A stretch of 64,000 bases of DNA from positions 2,413,001-2,477,000 of the forward strand of contig NC_134685.1 in assembly GCF_024713945.1 (NCBI RefSeq), read 5' to 3'. The notes under the pieces were generated by a model, which was not told the origin of the DNA, made no database searches, and saw nothing but the letters and a program-made list of their open reading frames with translations. How positions within the stretch are numbered: position 1 is the first letter of the stretch; each line of letters starts with the position of its first letter. The translations under genes and the position numbers were made by a program. Shown one piece after another: positions 39,062 through 48,393 of the stretch. Source of the stretch: Dermatophagoides farinae. Lineage: Eukaryota; Arthropoda; Arachnida; Sarcoptiformes; Pyroglyphidae.

Positions 39062-40504
39062 TCATTCTTTGTTTTGTTTTCGACTTTTGTCATGGCCAAT
39101 AAAATTATTGTCAATTAATTCGACAATTTTGTTTCGTCTATATTTTTTTTTTTTTTTTTTTGAATGATTAAAATGAAAATTTTTGTTCAAATTAAAAATT
39201 TTTTAAAATTAAAATTACCTTTCATCGTCCTCATAGTTGTTGTTTTCAAGTTGTTGTTTTATTTGAACGAAAAATTCTTTGACTTTTGGTTGATGACGAA
39301 ATTTCTGATCGCACAACTTTGTAATGATGATCGATAAAAATTCAATCCATAAATCCAGATAAATTTCTGGACAATGATCTAATTGAGAATTTTTTGATAA
39401 AAATTTCGAAATTTCAAAAACATAATCGTTTGACCTTATTATATCTTTACAATACATGATGGCAATCAATTCAAGATTGTTCCAATAACGATCCAATGAA
39501 TGTTTTTTATTCATTTCGAATTTTTCACGTATTGTTTCCGAATATTCATCGATTTTATTGTACATTTTTTCATAATCACAAACATCATGATATATACCGG
39601 ATTCGATACGTTGTTTTAATGAATCGATGATGAATATATTACAATGATCTATCTTTAACATTGATGCAATTTTCATAATCGATACAATAAGATGATCCAT
39701 TTGATAGGGAAAATGATCGAAAAGTAATTCCAACATTATTTGTATTAATCGTTGACGTTCTGTTATCGATAAACCAATGAACATGTGCAAACGAGATCGA
39801 CGAAATCGTGCTAAAAATTCATTAGCCGATAATTCACAATATTGATGGAAAAAATTTTTGATATTTATACGCCATTTTTCAATCTGATCTTGTGCAATGA
39901 GATCAGGATTTTTTCTATAACAAAACCAACAACTACAAACATCAATTACATTGGCAATTGAATGATCGGCAACTGAATAATCGCCATGTTGAATCGAAAC
40001 ATTCGTATTGTTATCATCATAATTGTTCGAATCAATAGAATTTTCTTCACGACGTAATGTTTCATCATTATTCGATTTTTGTTCAATCAATGTCGATGGT
40101 GTTTGTTCTGCATTTTTGTTGTTCGATTTTTGTTCAATCAATGTCGATGGTGTTTGTTCTGCATTTTTGTTGTTCGATTTTGATTCTTGTAGTGGAATTT
40201 GTTCAATACATTTTTCAATATCTTTAATCAATGTTTTGATTTGTGATCGAGTATCGATTGAAATCTGTTTGAATTCAAGAATCAATTTTGGTTTATTGCT
40301 TTTATCCACATTCGATACAAGTTCATTGTATTCATTATCAATTTTTTTGATTCGAACCAATAAATTCTTCAATGCTTCTTTATCATCATCATCATTATTA
40401 TTATCATGAAATTTTATACCGATTTCATCAACTTCATTGCTAAATTTCATAAATTTTATCTGCAAATCGAATAATTGTGAATTTTTTCTCGATGATGATG
40501 CCAT
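39062..40504 (-). CDS. Uncharacterised helical protein, MIF4G-like candidate, paralog 1
   Basis: Two exons: 40504-39219 and 39137-39062 (GT-AG, phase 2), 453 residues. Reading through the donor would stop at once (TAA). The second exon was chosen because its product (RRNKIVELIDNNF) aligns with the last exon of paralog 2 (RRKLAINLFENHL) after an intron in the same place and phase. The N-terminal 200 residues are charged, with an exact duplicated 17-residue unit and a Cys-rich CxCWxCY patch near residue 190. From about residue 210 an all-helical domain is shared with paralog 2 (IKNFFHQY, RFRRSRL, SGIYHDV). The order of helices, 'LIAIMY' then 'EIYLDLWIEFLSIIITKL' then 'RRNKIVELID', recalls the end of eIF4G/PAIP1 MIF4G domains. 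That assignment is a hypothesis. No known name. Confidence 0.6.
40081..40182 (-). repeat. Exact 51-bp tandem duplication inside helical-repeat paralog 1
   Basis: Copies 40081-40131 and 40132-40182 are identical and encode a 17-residue unit containing AEQTPSTLIEQKS twice. Perfect identity means a recent duplication or an active minisatellite, and the frame is kept. Confidence 0.9.
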
Positions 40505-41469
40505 ATTAATTAAGATTATGGATCGTTAATGATGAAAATTTCGTTCGTTGTGAAAGTTTTAGAACAAAAAAAAAACCAATTATCACATGTACATTAATAT
40601 GTCTTATATATATTCGATATACAATGAAACACGCTGAAAGTGCTGCAACCTGCTATTGCTGTGTAAATGACTAATACAATTTTTCTCTTCATTACGCATT
40701 ACGTGATATGTGTATGGCCACCTACAGGCTTTTCAAGTATTTTAAAAATTGTTTACTCTTGTGTGTATGTGTGTGCGCCTCGAGTTTTTGACTACATCCA
40801 AAATCTGCATGATCAAAATAAACCAAAAAAAAAAAAGAAAAAAAAAGAAAGAAAGATGGGTACCGATTCGGAATCGATCAAAAACCCTGATAACGATCGA
40901 ATATGATGAAACGAAAAAATCATATTTGAATGAGGTGAACCAAAATTTTCGATTCTTCTTTCGGACATGGATTTTTCAATGAATACAAATGTTTCCGTCA
41001 ATTTCGAATCTATTTCAACGGTGGTACGATTACGGTAACATGGCATTGATTCTCTTTTTTTATGGTCCAAATTTCTACCAAATCAACAATAAATTTTTTT
41101 GATCCACATACTCCCCCCTACCAAAAACCTTATTGAAATAATCAAATCCCTTAACAAAAATACTACACACACAAACACAACACAATAATTTGTGAATGCG
41201 TTCCATCATTACCATATTATGTAAACTTTTATTTTATTTATATTCTATTATAGTCACTATATTCGAAAAACGTAAACACCTTAACGGGGGTGGTGGTGGT
41301 GTGAGGCACTAAAATAAAGTTATTATCATTAATAATCAAAATAAAGGAAAATTTTAAATGAAAAATTAAAGGAAAAAAAGGAAACTTTTTTATGTGTACA
41401 GGTGTGAAAATTTCAGTATGTGATGTATGTTTATGACATATTTATGGATATAGGATGCATATTGTGAAA
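40505..41469. other. Spacer between the two helical-repeat paralogs
   Basis: Contains the upstream region of paralog 1 and the 3' UTR of paralog 2. Open frames here are short and read through A-runs. No gene is seen. Confidence 0.5.
41228..41238 (-). terminator. Poly(A) signals for helical-repeat paralog 2
   Basis: Two overlapping TTTATT on the plus strand (AATAAA on the minus), about 230 bp after the stop at 41470. Confidence 0.4.
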
Positions 41470-43310
41470 TTAATAATAAGAACGGCCATTTTTAAAATTA
41501 TCATTACAACGATACAATTGCAAATGATTTTCAAATAAATTGATAGCCAATTTTCTTCTAAAAATTGAAAACGAAAAAAAAAAAATGAAATGAACAGGTG
41601 TGTGAGAAATCGGTAAATAATAACTTGCCTATCTTCCAGATAATCTGGCCAATCATCATTAGATGATTTAAATTTCATCCATATTTCATTCAATTGATCC
41701 AATGTACACGGATTATTTGTTGTTGATGATGATGATGATAAATGATAATTCGATAATAATTTCTGTCCAACCATCAAAATGAAATCAGTGAATAATTCCA
41801 GATGAAGTTGACGAAATTTTGATTGGCCAAACAAATGTAAAGCGATATCGATAATTTTGATTTTTGTATTGTAAATACATTTATTGTAGGCAGTGCCAAT
41901 CAGAATCAATGTGCCACGAAAACGTTTTAATGAAATCATTTTTTTCGATTCCAATTCATTTATCCATAATGATTTCAATGTTTCATCTTCACAATTATCG
42001 ATCTGATGTTGTAATTCTTGATAATAATTAATTATATCATGATAAAGGCCATTTTTAATTTTTTCATTAGCCCATTCCATTATATGTAATTTGTGTGATG
42101 GGATAAAAATTTCTTCAGCCATTCTTATAAACGGTACAATCAATTTATCATGTTCATCATGATAATTTTCCACCAATTCATTCAACATTGAATTGAATAT
42201 TTCAATTCGATCATTTAATGATAATTGCTTCAAAAATGGTGCACGTGATTGATTAAATTTTCTAATCAATCGATGTGTTGGATAATCATGATATTGCATT
42301 AGAAAATTTTTCATATTTTGTTTCCAATCTTTTTCTAGATTAGCTACTGGTTGTGGCACAATAGTTGGATCTGGATCATCATCGAAAATAAAATCACCAC
42401 CATAAGCCAAACGAACATCATTACCATGTTCAATGCCGTCATTAGTAATGGGATCATCAAAAACCATTGATAGTTTGTGATTTTTTGTCTTTTTCAATAT
42501 ATCCAATGCACTTGTCAATTTGTTTGGATTTGATGATTCAATGGGGACAGATTTTTTTTGATCAGTAAAAATATTTATGCGTCGATAAGGACGTGAATCA
42601 ACATAATGATGATGATGATGATGATTATCATTTTCAGAATATTTTGTTTGTTCAGATTTTTGTGACAAAAACGATCCAGTTCTTGGCGGTGGTGGTGGTG
42701 ATGATGATGAAGGTGGTGGTGGTGGTGATGATGATGATGAAGGTGATGGTGGTGATGATGACAATGACTCTCGTGAAAAATTATTGGCCAAATTTTCATC
42801 ATTCACCAATGGATAGATATTTTTCGCCATTTCTGATGATGAAACATCATCATTCGAAGGTTGTGGTGCATTCAATTTTGTCTGAGTGGTGGCACTACCG
42901 TTTAGATTTAAATTAGCACATTTTCTATCAATTTTTATTTCATATTCTTTAATTTTTTTAGCCAAATTTCGTACATACTCAAATAATGATCTTTCTATAT
43001 TGGTTTTTTTAGTAATCATTCGTGCAAGTTTTTCCTGTTCACTTTTTTGAATTTGAAGTTCAAATTTTAGATCCATTAATTTAGCCAAATCATTTGTATC
43101 AAAAGCAATCATATCGATCTGGTCTAATTTCATATCGATTCCCATGCAAATTTTTTCCATTGTAAATTTTTCATTACAATTATTACGATTTGATTTTGAT
43201 GATGTATTAATATTACCACCACCACCGCCACCGCCATTAGTAGATTTCGATTTGTTGTTTGATGATAATGATGATAATGATGGTACACGACTTGATGATC
43301 GACGATACAT
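41470..43310 (-). CDS. Uncharacterised helical protein, MIF4G-like candidate, paralog 2
   Basis: Two exons: 43310-41629 and 41557-41470, 589 residues. The intron is GC-AG (donor AG|GCAAGT, acceptor TTTTTAG, phase 2) at the same place as the GT-AG intron of paralog 1. I chose the ATG at 43310; an in-frame ATG at 43397 would add 29 hydrophobic residues that look like UTR. The N-terminus is Ser/Gly-rich, then a short helical segment, then Ser/Pro runs. From about residue 328 the shared all-helical domain runs to the end (MKNFLMQY, KFNQSRA, NGLYHDI, RFRGTLILIGTAY, ELFTDFILMVGQKLL, DRRKLAINLFENHL). The segment 'ILIGTAYNKCI...LELFTDFILMVGQKLL' resembles the eIF4G MIF4G helices 'FIGELFKLKML...LECLCRLLTTIGKDL', so a role in translation or mRNA binding is possible but unproven. 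Confidence 0.62.
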
Positions 43311-43571
43311 TTTTACAACGAAATGTAAGAATTTTGATTGTGAAAAAAAATAAAAATAAAAATTCACACACAGCGGCTCAAAATAGGAAGTAAACACAAG
43401 TGAGACTCAAACGCGCGTCATACAGAATAGAAAAAAAGTAGCGTGGTGGAAACATTGTCGGGAACATTTGCACACAGCCTTAAAAATACAATTGCAAAAT
43501 TCCAGAACTTTTCCCGATATTTTCGAATTTTCAAAAAAAAAAAAAAAAAAATTTTTGAAAAAATTTTCATT

Positions 43572-43577
43572 TTTATT
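43572..43577 (-). terminator. Poly(A) signal abutting a stop codon (minus)
   Basis: TTTATT on the plus strand lies directly beyond the stop (43580-43578) of the type I membrane protein gene, implying a very short 3' UTR if it is used. More TTTATT-like sites and a poly-A tract (about 43531-43550) follow. Confidence 0.4.
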
Positions 43578-44809
43578 TTATTTTAAATTTTTTATTGCTG
43601 GATATCGTTGCTGTCGTCGTCGAATAAAATATGGTATCATACAAGCTGTAATCATCAATGTTGTAATCACTGCCGAAAGAAAATAATTAATATATTTGGC
43701 ATAATTATTCAATTCATTCATCGTGTTAGATGATGATGATGATTTTTTCATCTTTTTCACCACTTTCATATTATCATCATCATCATCATCATCAGCATTT
43801 TTATGGCCACAATTGAACAATGATGTCATTACATTATCCATTGTTTCATATTCCATCTGTGTGGTGTGAGAATCAGAATTTTTTTTTTTGCATTTCCAAA
43901 GAAAAAACTTACCAATTGTACCATGTTATTTTTTCCATCAAATGTATTTGCAACAAATGTTCGTTTATGTTGTTGTGTAAGTAGAATTAATTTTGTTGAA
44001 TTTTTTTTCTGTTCAAATTGTCTAATTGTACCGATTACATTGATAGCAAATTGTAATCCATCCACTTTTTGTTTACTTTCAATAATATCTTTTAATGAAT
44101 CTTTATTCATATCATACATCGATATACTTAATGGTGATTTCCATGCAGCAGCATAATTTTCATCTAATCGTATGATGACAAATAATTTTCTATAATTCCA
44201 ATCCAAATGTATTGTTAAATCTGTGGTAAATTTTCTATTTGGTATTAAAAATTGCATAAATTTTGCTAAATTTTGTTTTTCCATTGGTAGATCATTTTCA
44301 TCATCAATAATGGATTTATAATCAACAGCCAAATGTCCAGTTTTATGGTCTTTTATGCCAGTGATGAATACAAATTCATCATCAAGTAATGTACGGCTAA
44401 TCAAAACAAATTCATTTTTACGAAAAATTTTACCAATATCATCAATAAACATGAATCCAGTGAAACCTTTTGTATTGAAATCGGATCCGGAATAAAAATG
44501 GTGGCGACGAAAACTACCATAGAATAATTGTCCAATACGAGAATCTGGAATGGCTATATTATTTTTTATTATTTCATCATCATCAACATTATTATTTGAA
44601 TGCCAAAATCGATCAATATGATGATAATATTGTATCGAATCTAATTCAAACATATTATCTATGGAATTTTGTTGACATAATTCATTTATTGATAATGATG
44701 ATTGATCTTTTTCGATCGGTTTTTTATCCAACAACATTATTCCCTTTACAATCATGATGGTGGTTACCATTAGCAACAGCCATAAATATGGAATTATGAT
44801 CATTTTCAA
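43578..44809 (-). CDS. Unknown type I membrane protein with signal peptide, two exons
   Basis: Exons 44809-43913 and 43856-43578 join in phase 0 (donor GTAAGT, acceptor ACACAG) to give 391 residues. The first residues are a signal peptide (IIIPYLWLLLMVTTIMIV). A lumenal or extracellular domain of about 270 residues follows, with few Cys and beta-rich stretches such as GFTGFMFIDDIGK, EFVFITGIKDHKTGHLAVDY and TIHLDWNYRKLFVIIRLD. A low-complexity Asp/Ser/Lys linker, one TM helix near the C-terminus (YFLSAVITTLMITACMIPYF) and a short basic cytosolic tail (RRRQQRYPAIKNLK) complete it. I do not recognise the domain. The 274-bp spacer to the plus-strand gene at 45084 suggests a shared divergent promoter. 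Confidence 0.68.
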
Positions 44810-45083
44810 ACGTATTCTTCTTCTTCTTCTTCTTCTTCAACGGAAAAATTGGCTCAATTCGTTTTTTTTTCAAATATAAAATCACAATCATTATTGCCCG
44901 GATTTATTGGTTATTGGCAAGTAATTAATTTAATTATTATTACTGCTTATTCTCAAGATCAAGGTTTCCAATTCATTGTTTTTTTTCTGATAAAATTTTC
45001 TTTTTTGTTCATTTTGTTTTGATACAAATAACCATACGGAACATTCAATATAGAATCATTATCAACGAAAAAATCATCTTAAA
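44810..45083. promoter_or_regulatory. Candidate bidirectional promoter
   Basis: Spacer of 274 bp between the start codons of two divergent genes. Just upstream of the minus-strand start is a run of TTC/CTT units (about 44817-44838). The same motif occurs directly before the CRAL-TRIO gene at 47369, where it is at 47339-47359. No TATA box stands out. Confidence 0.4.
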
Positions 45084-45821
45084 ATGTCACTATCAACAAT
45101 GTTGGATAAATTGAATTCAGAACGTTCACCATCATCATTATCAACATATTCAAATGATTCATATCATATGCAAAGAGGTGGCTATGATCGTGGCCGTTCA
45201 CCATCGCCAACGGAATTTTTTCGTAATAAAATTGAAAATTATGATCATATTTGGAGCCGTGAACATGAATTAAATGAATTCATTCATAATGGTATACAGA
45301 AATTTTTGGACAAACAAGCTGTTCGTGATCTTATACATGCATATGATTTGGAAGATATTTTCGTTCATGGTGAAGAACATTTCTTTGAAAATGTATTTGA
45401 AGATTTTGACAATTCAAAAACTATGGATGAATTATCATTGCAAAAGAATCAAAAAGGAAAATTCGCACAACTAATTGATGTTTACAATGGGTATTTTCAA
45501 TCTTAAAATGTTTCTTGAATCTTTAATTTGCATTACTAATTAATTTTCAATTTGATTCATTATAGTCAAATATTTAAAGTGGTTAATCAATCGAAAAATA
45601 TAAAAGATAAACAGCAACAGAAACAACAACAATTGGTTGCCGTACACAAAACGAATCGATCATTTTTTAGTATTTTTACATCAGTATTAATTGAATTGTT
45701 TGGCATAAAAACCAGACATCTGGCACATCAACGTCGTGAAAGTGATCAATTGAATGCAATGCTTGAAAATCAATCGAAAGAAAATAATCAAAATCAAAAT
45801 GGTCAGCTTAATCTGGTTTAG
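45084..45821 (+). CDS. Unknown 220-residue protein, two exons
   Basis: Exons 45084-45490 and 45566-45821 join in phase 2 (GT-AG, 75-bp intron) to give 220 residues. The N-terminal 55 residues are Ser-rich with an Arg/Ser-Pro patch (DRGRSPSPTEFF). Then comes a helical acidic segment (REHELNEFIHNGIQKFLD, RDLIHAYDLEDIFVHGEEHF) and a short Lys/Gln linker. A hydrophobic stretch (SFFSIFTSVLIELFGI) and a polar Gln/Asn tail end it. There is no signal peptide. I recognise no family. It is divergent from the type I membrane protein gene at 44809, and the compact gene with a proper intron argues that it is real. Confidence 0.62.
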
Positions 45822-46134
45822 AATTTTACAACGATAAAATAATAATAATGGCAAATTGAACTTTAACCAACCATCAAACATATCTTTAATTCCTGGCTCA
45901 TCGCACGTTGTCTCTTATATCTATCCATATAACTTTCTGTATGATATCAATCGAATCATTCAATCACTGAGTCAATGTCCTAGATTAGTAAATTTCCGTA
46001 TTGATAAAAATGTTGATGATAAATTCCAAATACACACACACACAGACACAATGCATAAAAGTTGAAAAATTATTCGAATATTTTTTTTCAATCAATATTG
46101 ATTATATTTGTTTCCACACACACACACACACACA
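45822..46134. other. Spacer before the first CRAL-TRIO gene
   Basis: 3' UTR of the preceding gene and 5' region of the next, with an AC tract (about 46116-46133) directly before the start codon. One frame here (VVSYIYPYNFLYDINRIIQSLSQC, about 45914-45985) has plain composition but no start or splice context that I trust. Confidence 0.4.
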
Positions 46135-46980
46135 ATGATTGATTTAACGTTTATTGAAAGACTTAGACAACGTTTTGAAAAAGAAATTGAAACAAATCCA
46201 TCGTATTACCATGAAATTGATATTAAACGTATACGTGAAGAAGAATGGCCAATTAAAAGATTTTTAATCGCTAATAATGCTGATGAAAATATTGCATTCG
46301 ATTCAATGCAACGTACATATCGTTGGCGAAACAAATTCGGCATACACGATCGTACAGATCAATCATTTCCACGAGAATTTTGGCAATTATCTGGTGTAGA
46401 AATAATTCGATCAATCAATGGACAATTTGTGATTATTGAAGTTTTACGTTATCAACGAAAATGTAATCATTTACAACAATTACAATATCAATTTGTTGCA
46501 CATTGTTTAGAAAAAGTGGATCGTCTTGCTGGTGAAAATGGATTCATTGCACTTAAAGATCTAACCAATGCTCAACATCATAATATTAATTTTGATTTGA
46601 TTGAATTTCAAATGATTGCATCCGATCATTTTCCATTAGGTTTACAACAAATATGGCTTGTAAATTGTCCATGGATTATTCGGCCATTTTTACCGATTGT
46701 TGTTAATTTTTTATTTCCAAAATTTCGTCAATTGATCCACTATTTACAATCAAAACAATTATTAGATTCAATTGATCGTGAACAGATACCGAAAACATTG
46801 GGTGGATTACGTGAAAATCAATTGATGATAATGGGTACAAAACCATTGGCTTATATGGCTAATGAATTAGGTTTAAATGAAGAATTAGTGGATATTTTGT
46901 ATAAATTTTTCAATCTAAATCGTCCACCACCATCAACACCAACACCATCATCATCATCAATTGTTGTTGATCAAAAATAA
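46135..46980 (+). CDS. CRAL-TRIO (Sec14-like) lipid-binding protein, MOSPD2-type, copy 1
   Basis: Intronless frame of 281 residues from the ATG at 46135, just after an AC tract. The N-terminal helical lead (RIREEEWPIKRFLIANNADEN, then YRWRNKFGIHDR) is followed by the CRAL-TRIO lobe (NFDLIEFQMIASDHFPLGL, then WLVNCPWIIRPFLPIV) and the gate region ending IPKTLGG. The 'FxMxFPxxL...PWI...LGG' pattern is closest to the CRAL-TRIO domain of MOSPD2. The MSP domain and TM helix of MOSPD2 are absent, so it is likely a soluble lipid-transfer protein. It is 40-50% like the next gene by eye. The strand that reads MLIDAGGAGPSNVNMD in copy 2 is here ALKDLTNAQHHNINFD, so the lipid-pocket edge has diverged. 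A Pro/Thr/Ser tail is unique to this copy. Confidence 0.86.
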   Translation: MIDLTFIERLRQRFEKEIETNPSYYHEIDIKRIREEEWPIKRFLIANNADENIAFDSMQRTYRWRNKFGIHDRTDQSFPREFWQLSGVEIIRSINGQFVIIEVLRYQRKCNHLQQLQYQFVAHCLEKVDRLAGENGFIALKDLTNAQHHNINFDLIEFQMIASDHFPLGLQQIWLVNCPWIIRPFLPIVVNFLFPKFRQLIHYLQSKQLLDSIDREQIPKTLGGLRENQLMIMGTKPLAYMANELGLNEELVDILYKFFNLNRPPPSTPTPSSSSIVVDQK

Positions 46981-47368
46981 TTAAAAATGGGGCCTCCGCC
47001 GATTATCTACATCCTGGATGATCCGAGATGATAACTAATCACTTTTTTTATTTTTTTTTCTGGTACAACAATCCATGATAGTTGCCACGTGTTTCGCGTA
47101 CATAAAAAAAATTACCAATAAATAGATTAATTAAAAAAGTTTCAATTATTGACAATTTATTTTGAGGTACATTAATCACAGACAACCAATCATCATTGAA
47201 TTGATCATAATCTTATCTGACTACACAATATATACAATAAGTGGATCTGATTTTGGATGGAGAAAATAAAAATGATCCACAATCTGACAGCTTGATCGTC
47301 ATTAAAATCTTTGCTTTGGTTTGCTCTTCAATATCTTTTTCTTCTTCTTCTTCTTCTTTATCCACACA
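46981..47368. other. Spacer between the CRAL-TRIO copies
   Basis: Contains the copy 1 3' UTR with AATAAA at 47117-47122, then the copy 2 promoter, ending in a CTT run (47339-47359) before the ATG. Confidence 0.5.
47117..47122 (+). terminator. Poly(A) signal for CRAL-TRIO copy 1
   Basis: AATAAA about 140 bp after the stop codon, with T-rich sequence following. Confidence 0.45.
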
Positions 47369-48181
47369 ATGGCAGCCACCAACAACAATCAACCAACGGA
47401 AGAATCGATTGTAAAACTTCGTCAACGTTTTCTGGAAGAGATTGAAAAAAATTCATCATTATATCATGAAATTGATGTGAAACGTATCAAAGAAGAAGAA
47501 TGGGAAGTACGAAGATTTTTACTTGAATATAATGGTGATGAAAATGTTTCATTCGATGCTATGATTAAATGTTATCGATGGAAAAAAGAATATGGTATAC
47601 ATGAACGAACTGATGATATGTTTCCAAAAGAATTATGGGAACTAGCTGATTGTGGCCGTGCTAAAGATGGTACCTATGTTCAAATGGAAGCATTTCGTTC
47701 ACAAAAAACTTTTAAAGAATTGAATGAATTACCTAAACATTTTATTGCTCATATGTTGGAACGTATTGATCGTATGGCTGCAACACATGGTTTCATTATG
47801 TTGATCGATGCTGGTGGTGCTGGACCATCAAATGTAAACATGGATTTGATTAAATTCAAGATGACAATTGTTGAAAATTATCCAAGTAGTTTGAAAAAAA
47901 TTCTTGTTGTCGATTTACCATGGATACTGAATCCTGTTATGACAATGATTGTTAGTTTTTTGAATCCTAAACTAAAAGCAATGTTAACGTATCAGAAATC
48001 TAAAGAATTGCTTACCATAATGGAACCACAAGAATTGCCAACTTCATTGGGTGGTACCAAAACGAAACCGAATATTCCCGAAAATCTTATTCCATTAGCA
48101 CATATGGCTGATAAATTAGGTTTGACAGATAAATTCGTTGATTCATTCTATAATCATTTGAAGATAAAACGTCCAGCTTGA
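47369..48181 (+). CDS. CRAL-TRIO (Sec14-like) lipid-binding protein, MOSPD2-type, copy 2
   Basis: Intronless frame of 270 residues. I took the ATG at 47369 (AACAATGGCAGCC-type context); the open frame extends upstream only through a CTT run that reads as poly-Phe. The sequence follows copy 1 throughout: SLYHEIDVKRIKEEEW, YRWKKEYGIHERTDDMFPKELW, FIAHMLERIDRMAATHGF, then MLIDAGGAGPSNVNMDLIKF and ILVVDLPWILNPVMTMI, ending LPTSLGGT. These are the CRAL-TRIO N lobe and lipid-binding lobe as in MOSPD2, without the MSP or TM part. It is likely cytosolic and carries or senses a small lipid. It keeps the more typical family residues, so copy 1 is probably the derived one. Both copies lack introns while neighbouring genes have them, which would fit a retrocopy followed by tandem duplication. 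Confidence 0.87.
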   Translation: MAATNNNQPTEESIVKLRQRFLEEIEKNSSLYHEIDVKRIKEEEWEVRRFLLEYNGDENVSFDAMIKCYRWKKEYGIHERTDDMFPKELWELADCGRAKDGTYVQMEAFRSQKTFKELNELPKHFIAHMLERIDRMAATHGFIMLIDAGGAGPSNVNMDLIKFKMTIVENYPSSLKKILVVDLPWILNPVMTMIVSFLNPKLKAMLTYQKSKELLTIMEPQELPTSLGGTKTKPNIPENLIPLAHMADKLGLTDKFVDSFYNHLKIKRPA

Positions 48182-48393
48182 TTTATTTTTTGATTAATTT
48201 TTTTTTTTTTTTGGCAAAATTTAATTGAATTAAAAATTTCAATGAAAAAAATGTTGTTGAAAAAAATACTTGCTTATACTTCCATCTATCCATGTAAAGA
48301 TGTACTAAAATTCATCATCTGTCAATACTTTTTCTAAATCACCACATGATGATGATTTGATTGTTTGTGATTAACAAAAAAAAAAGAAAAGAA

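Noticed and set aside
41442-41625. Hydrophobic C-terminal tail read at the end of helical paralog 2
   Set aside because: It is intron read-through. The spliced exon matches paralog 1 and the tail does not.
43311-43397. Upstream ATG at 43397 for helical paralog 2, which would add a hydrophobic start
   Set aside because: The extra 29 residues read like UTR (AT-rich, Phe/Tyr), and the ATG at 43310 has a better context and a typical start.
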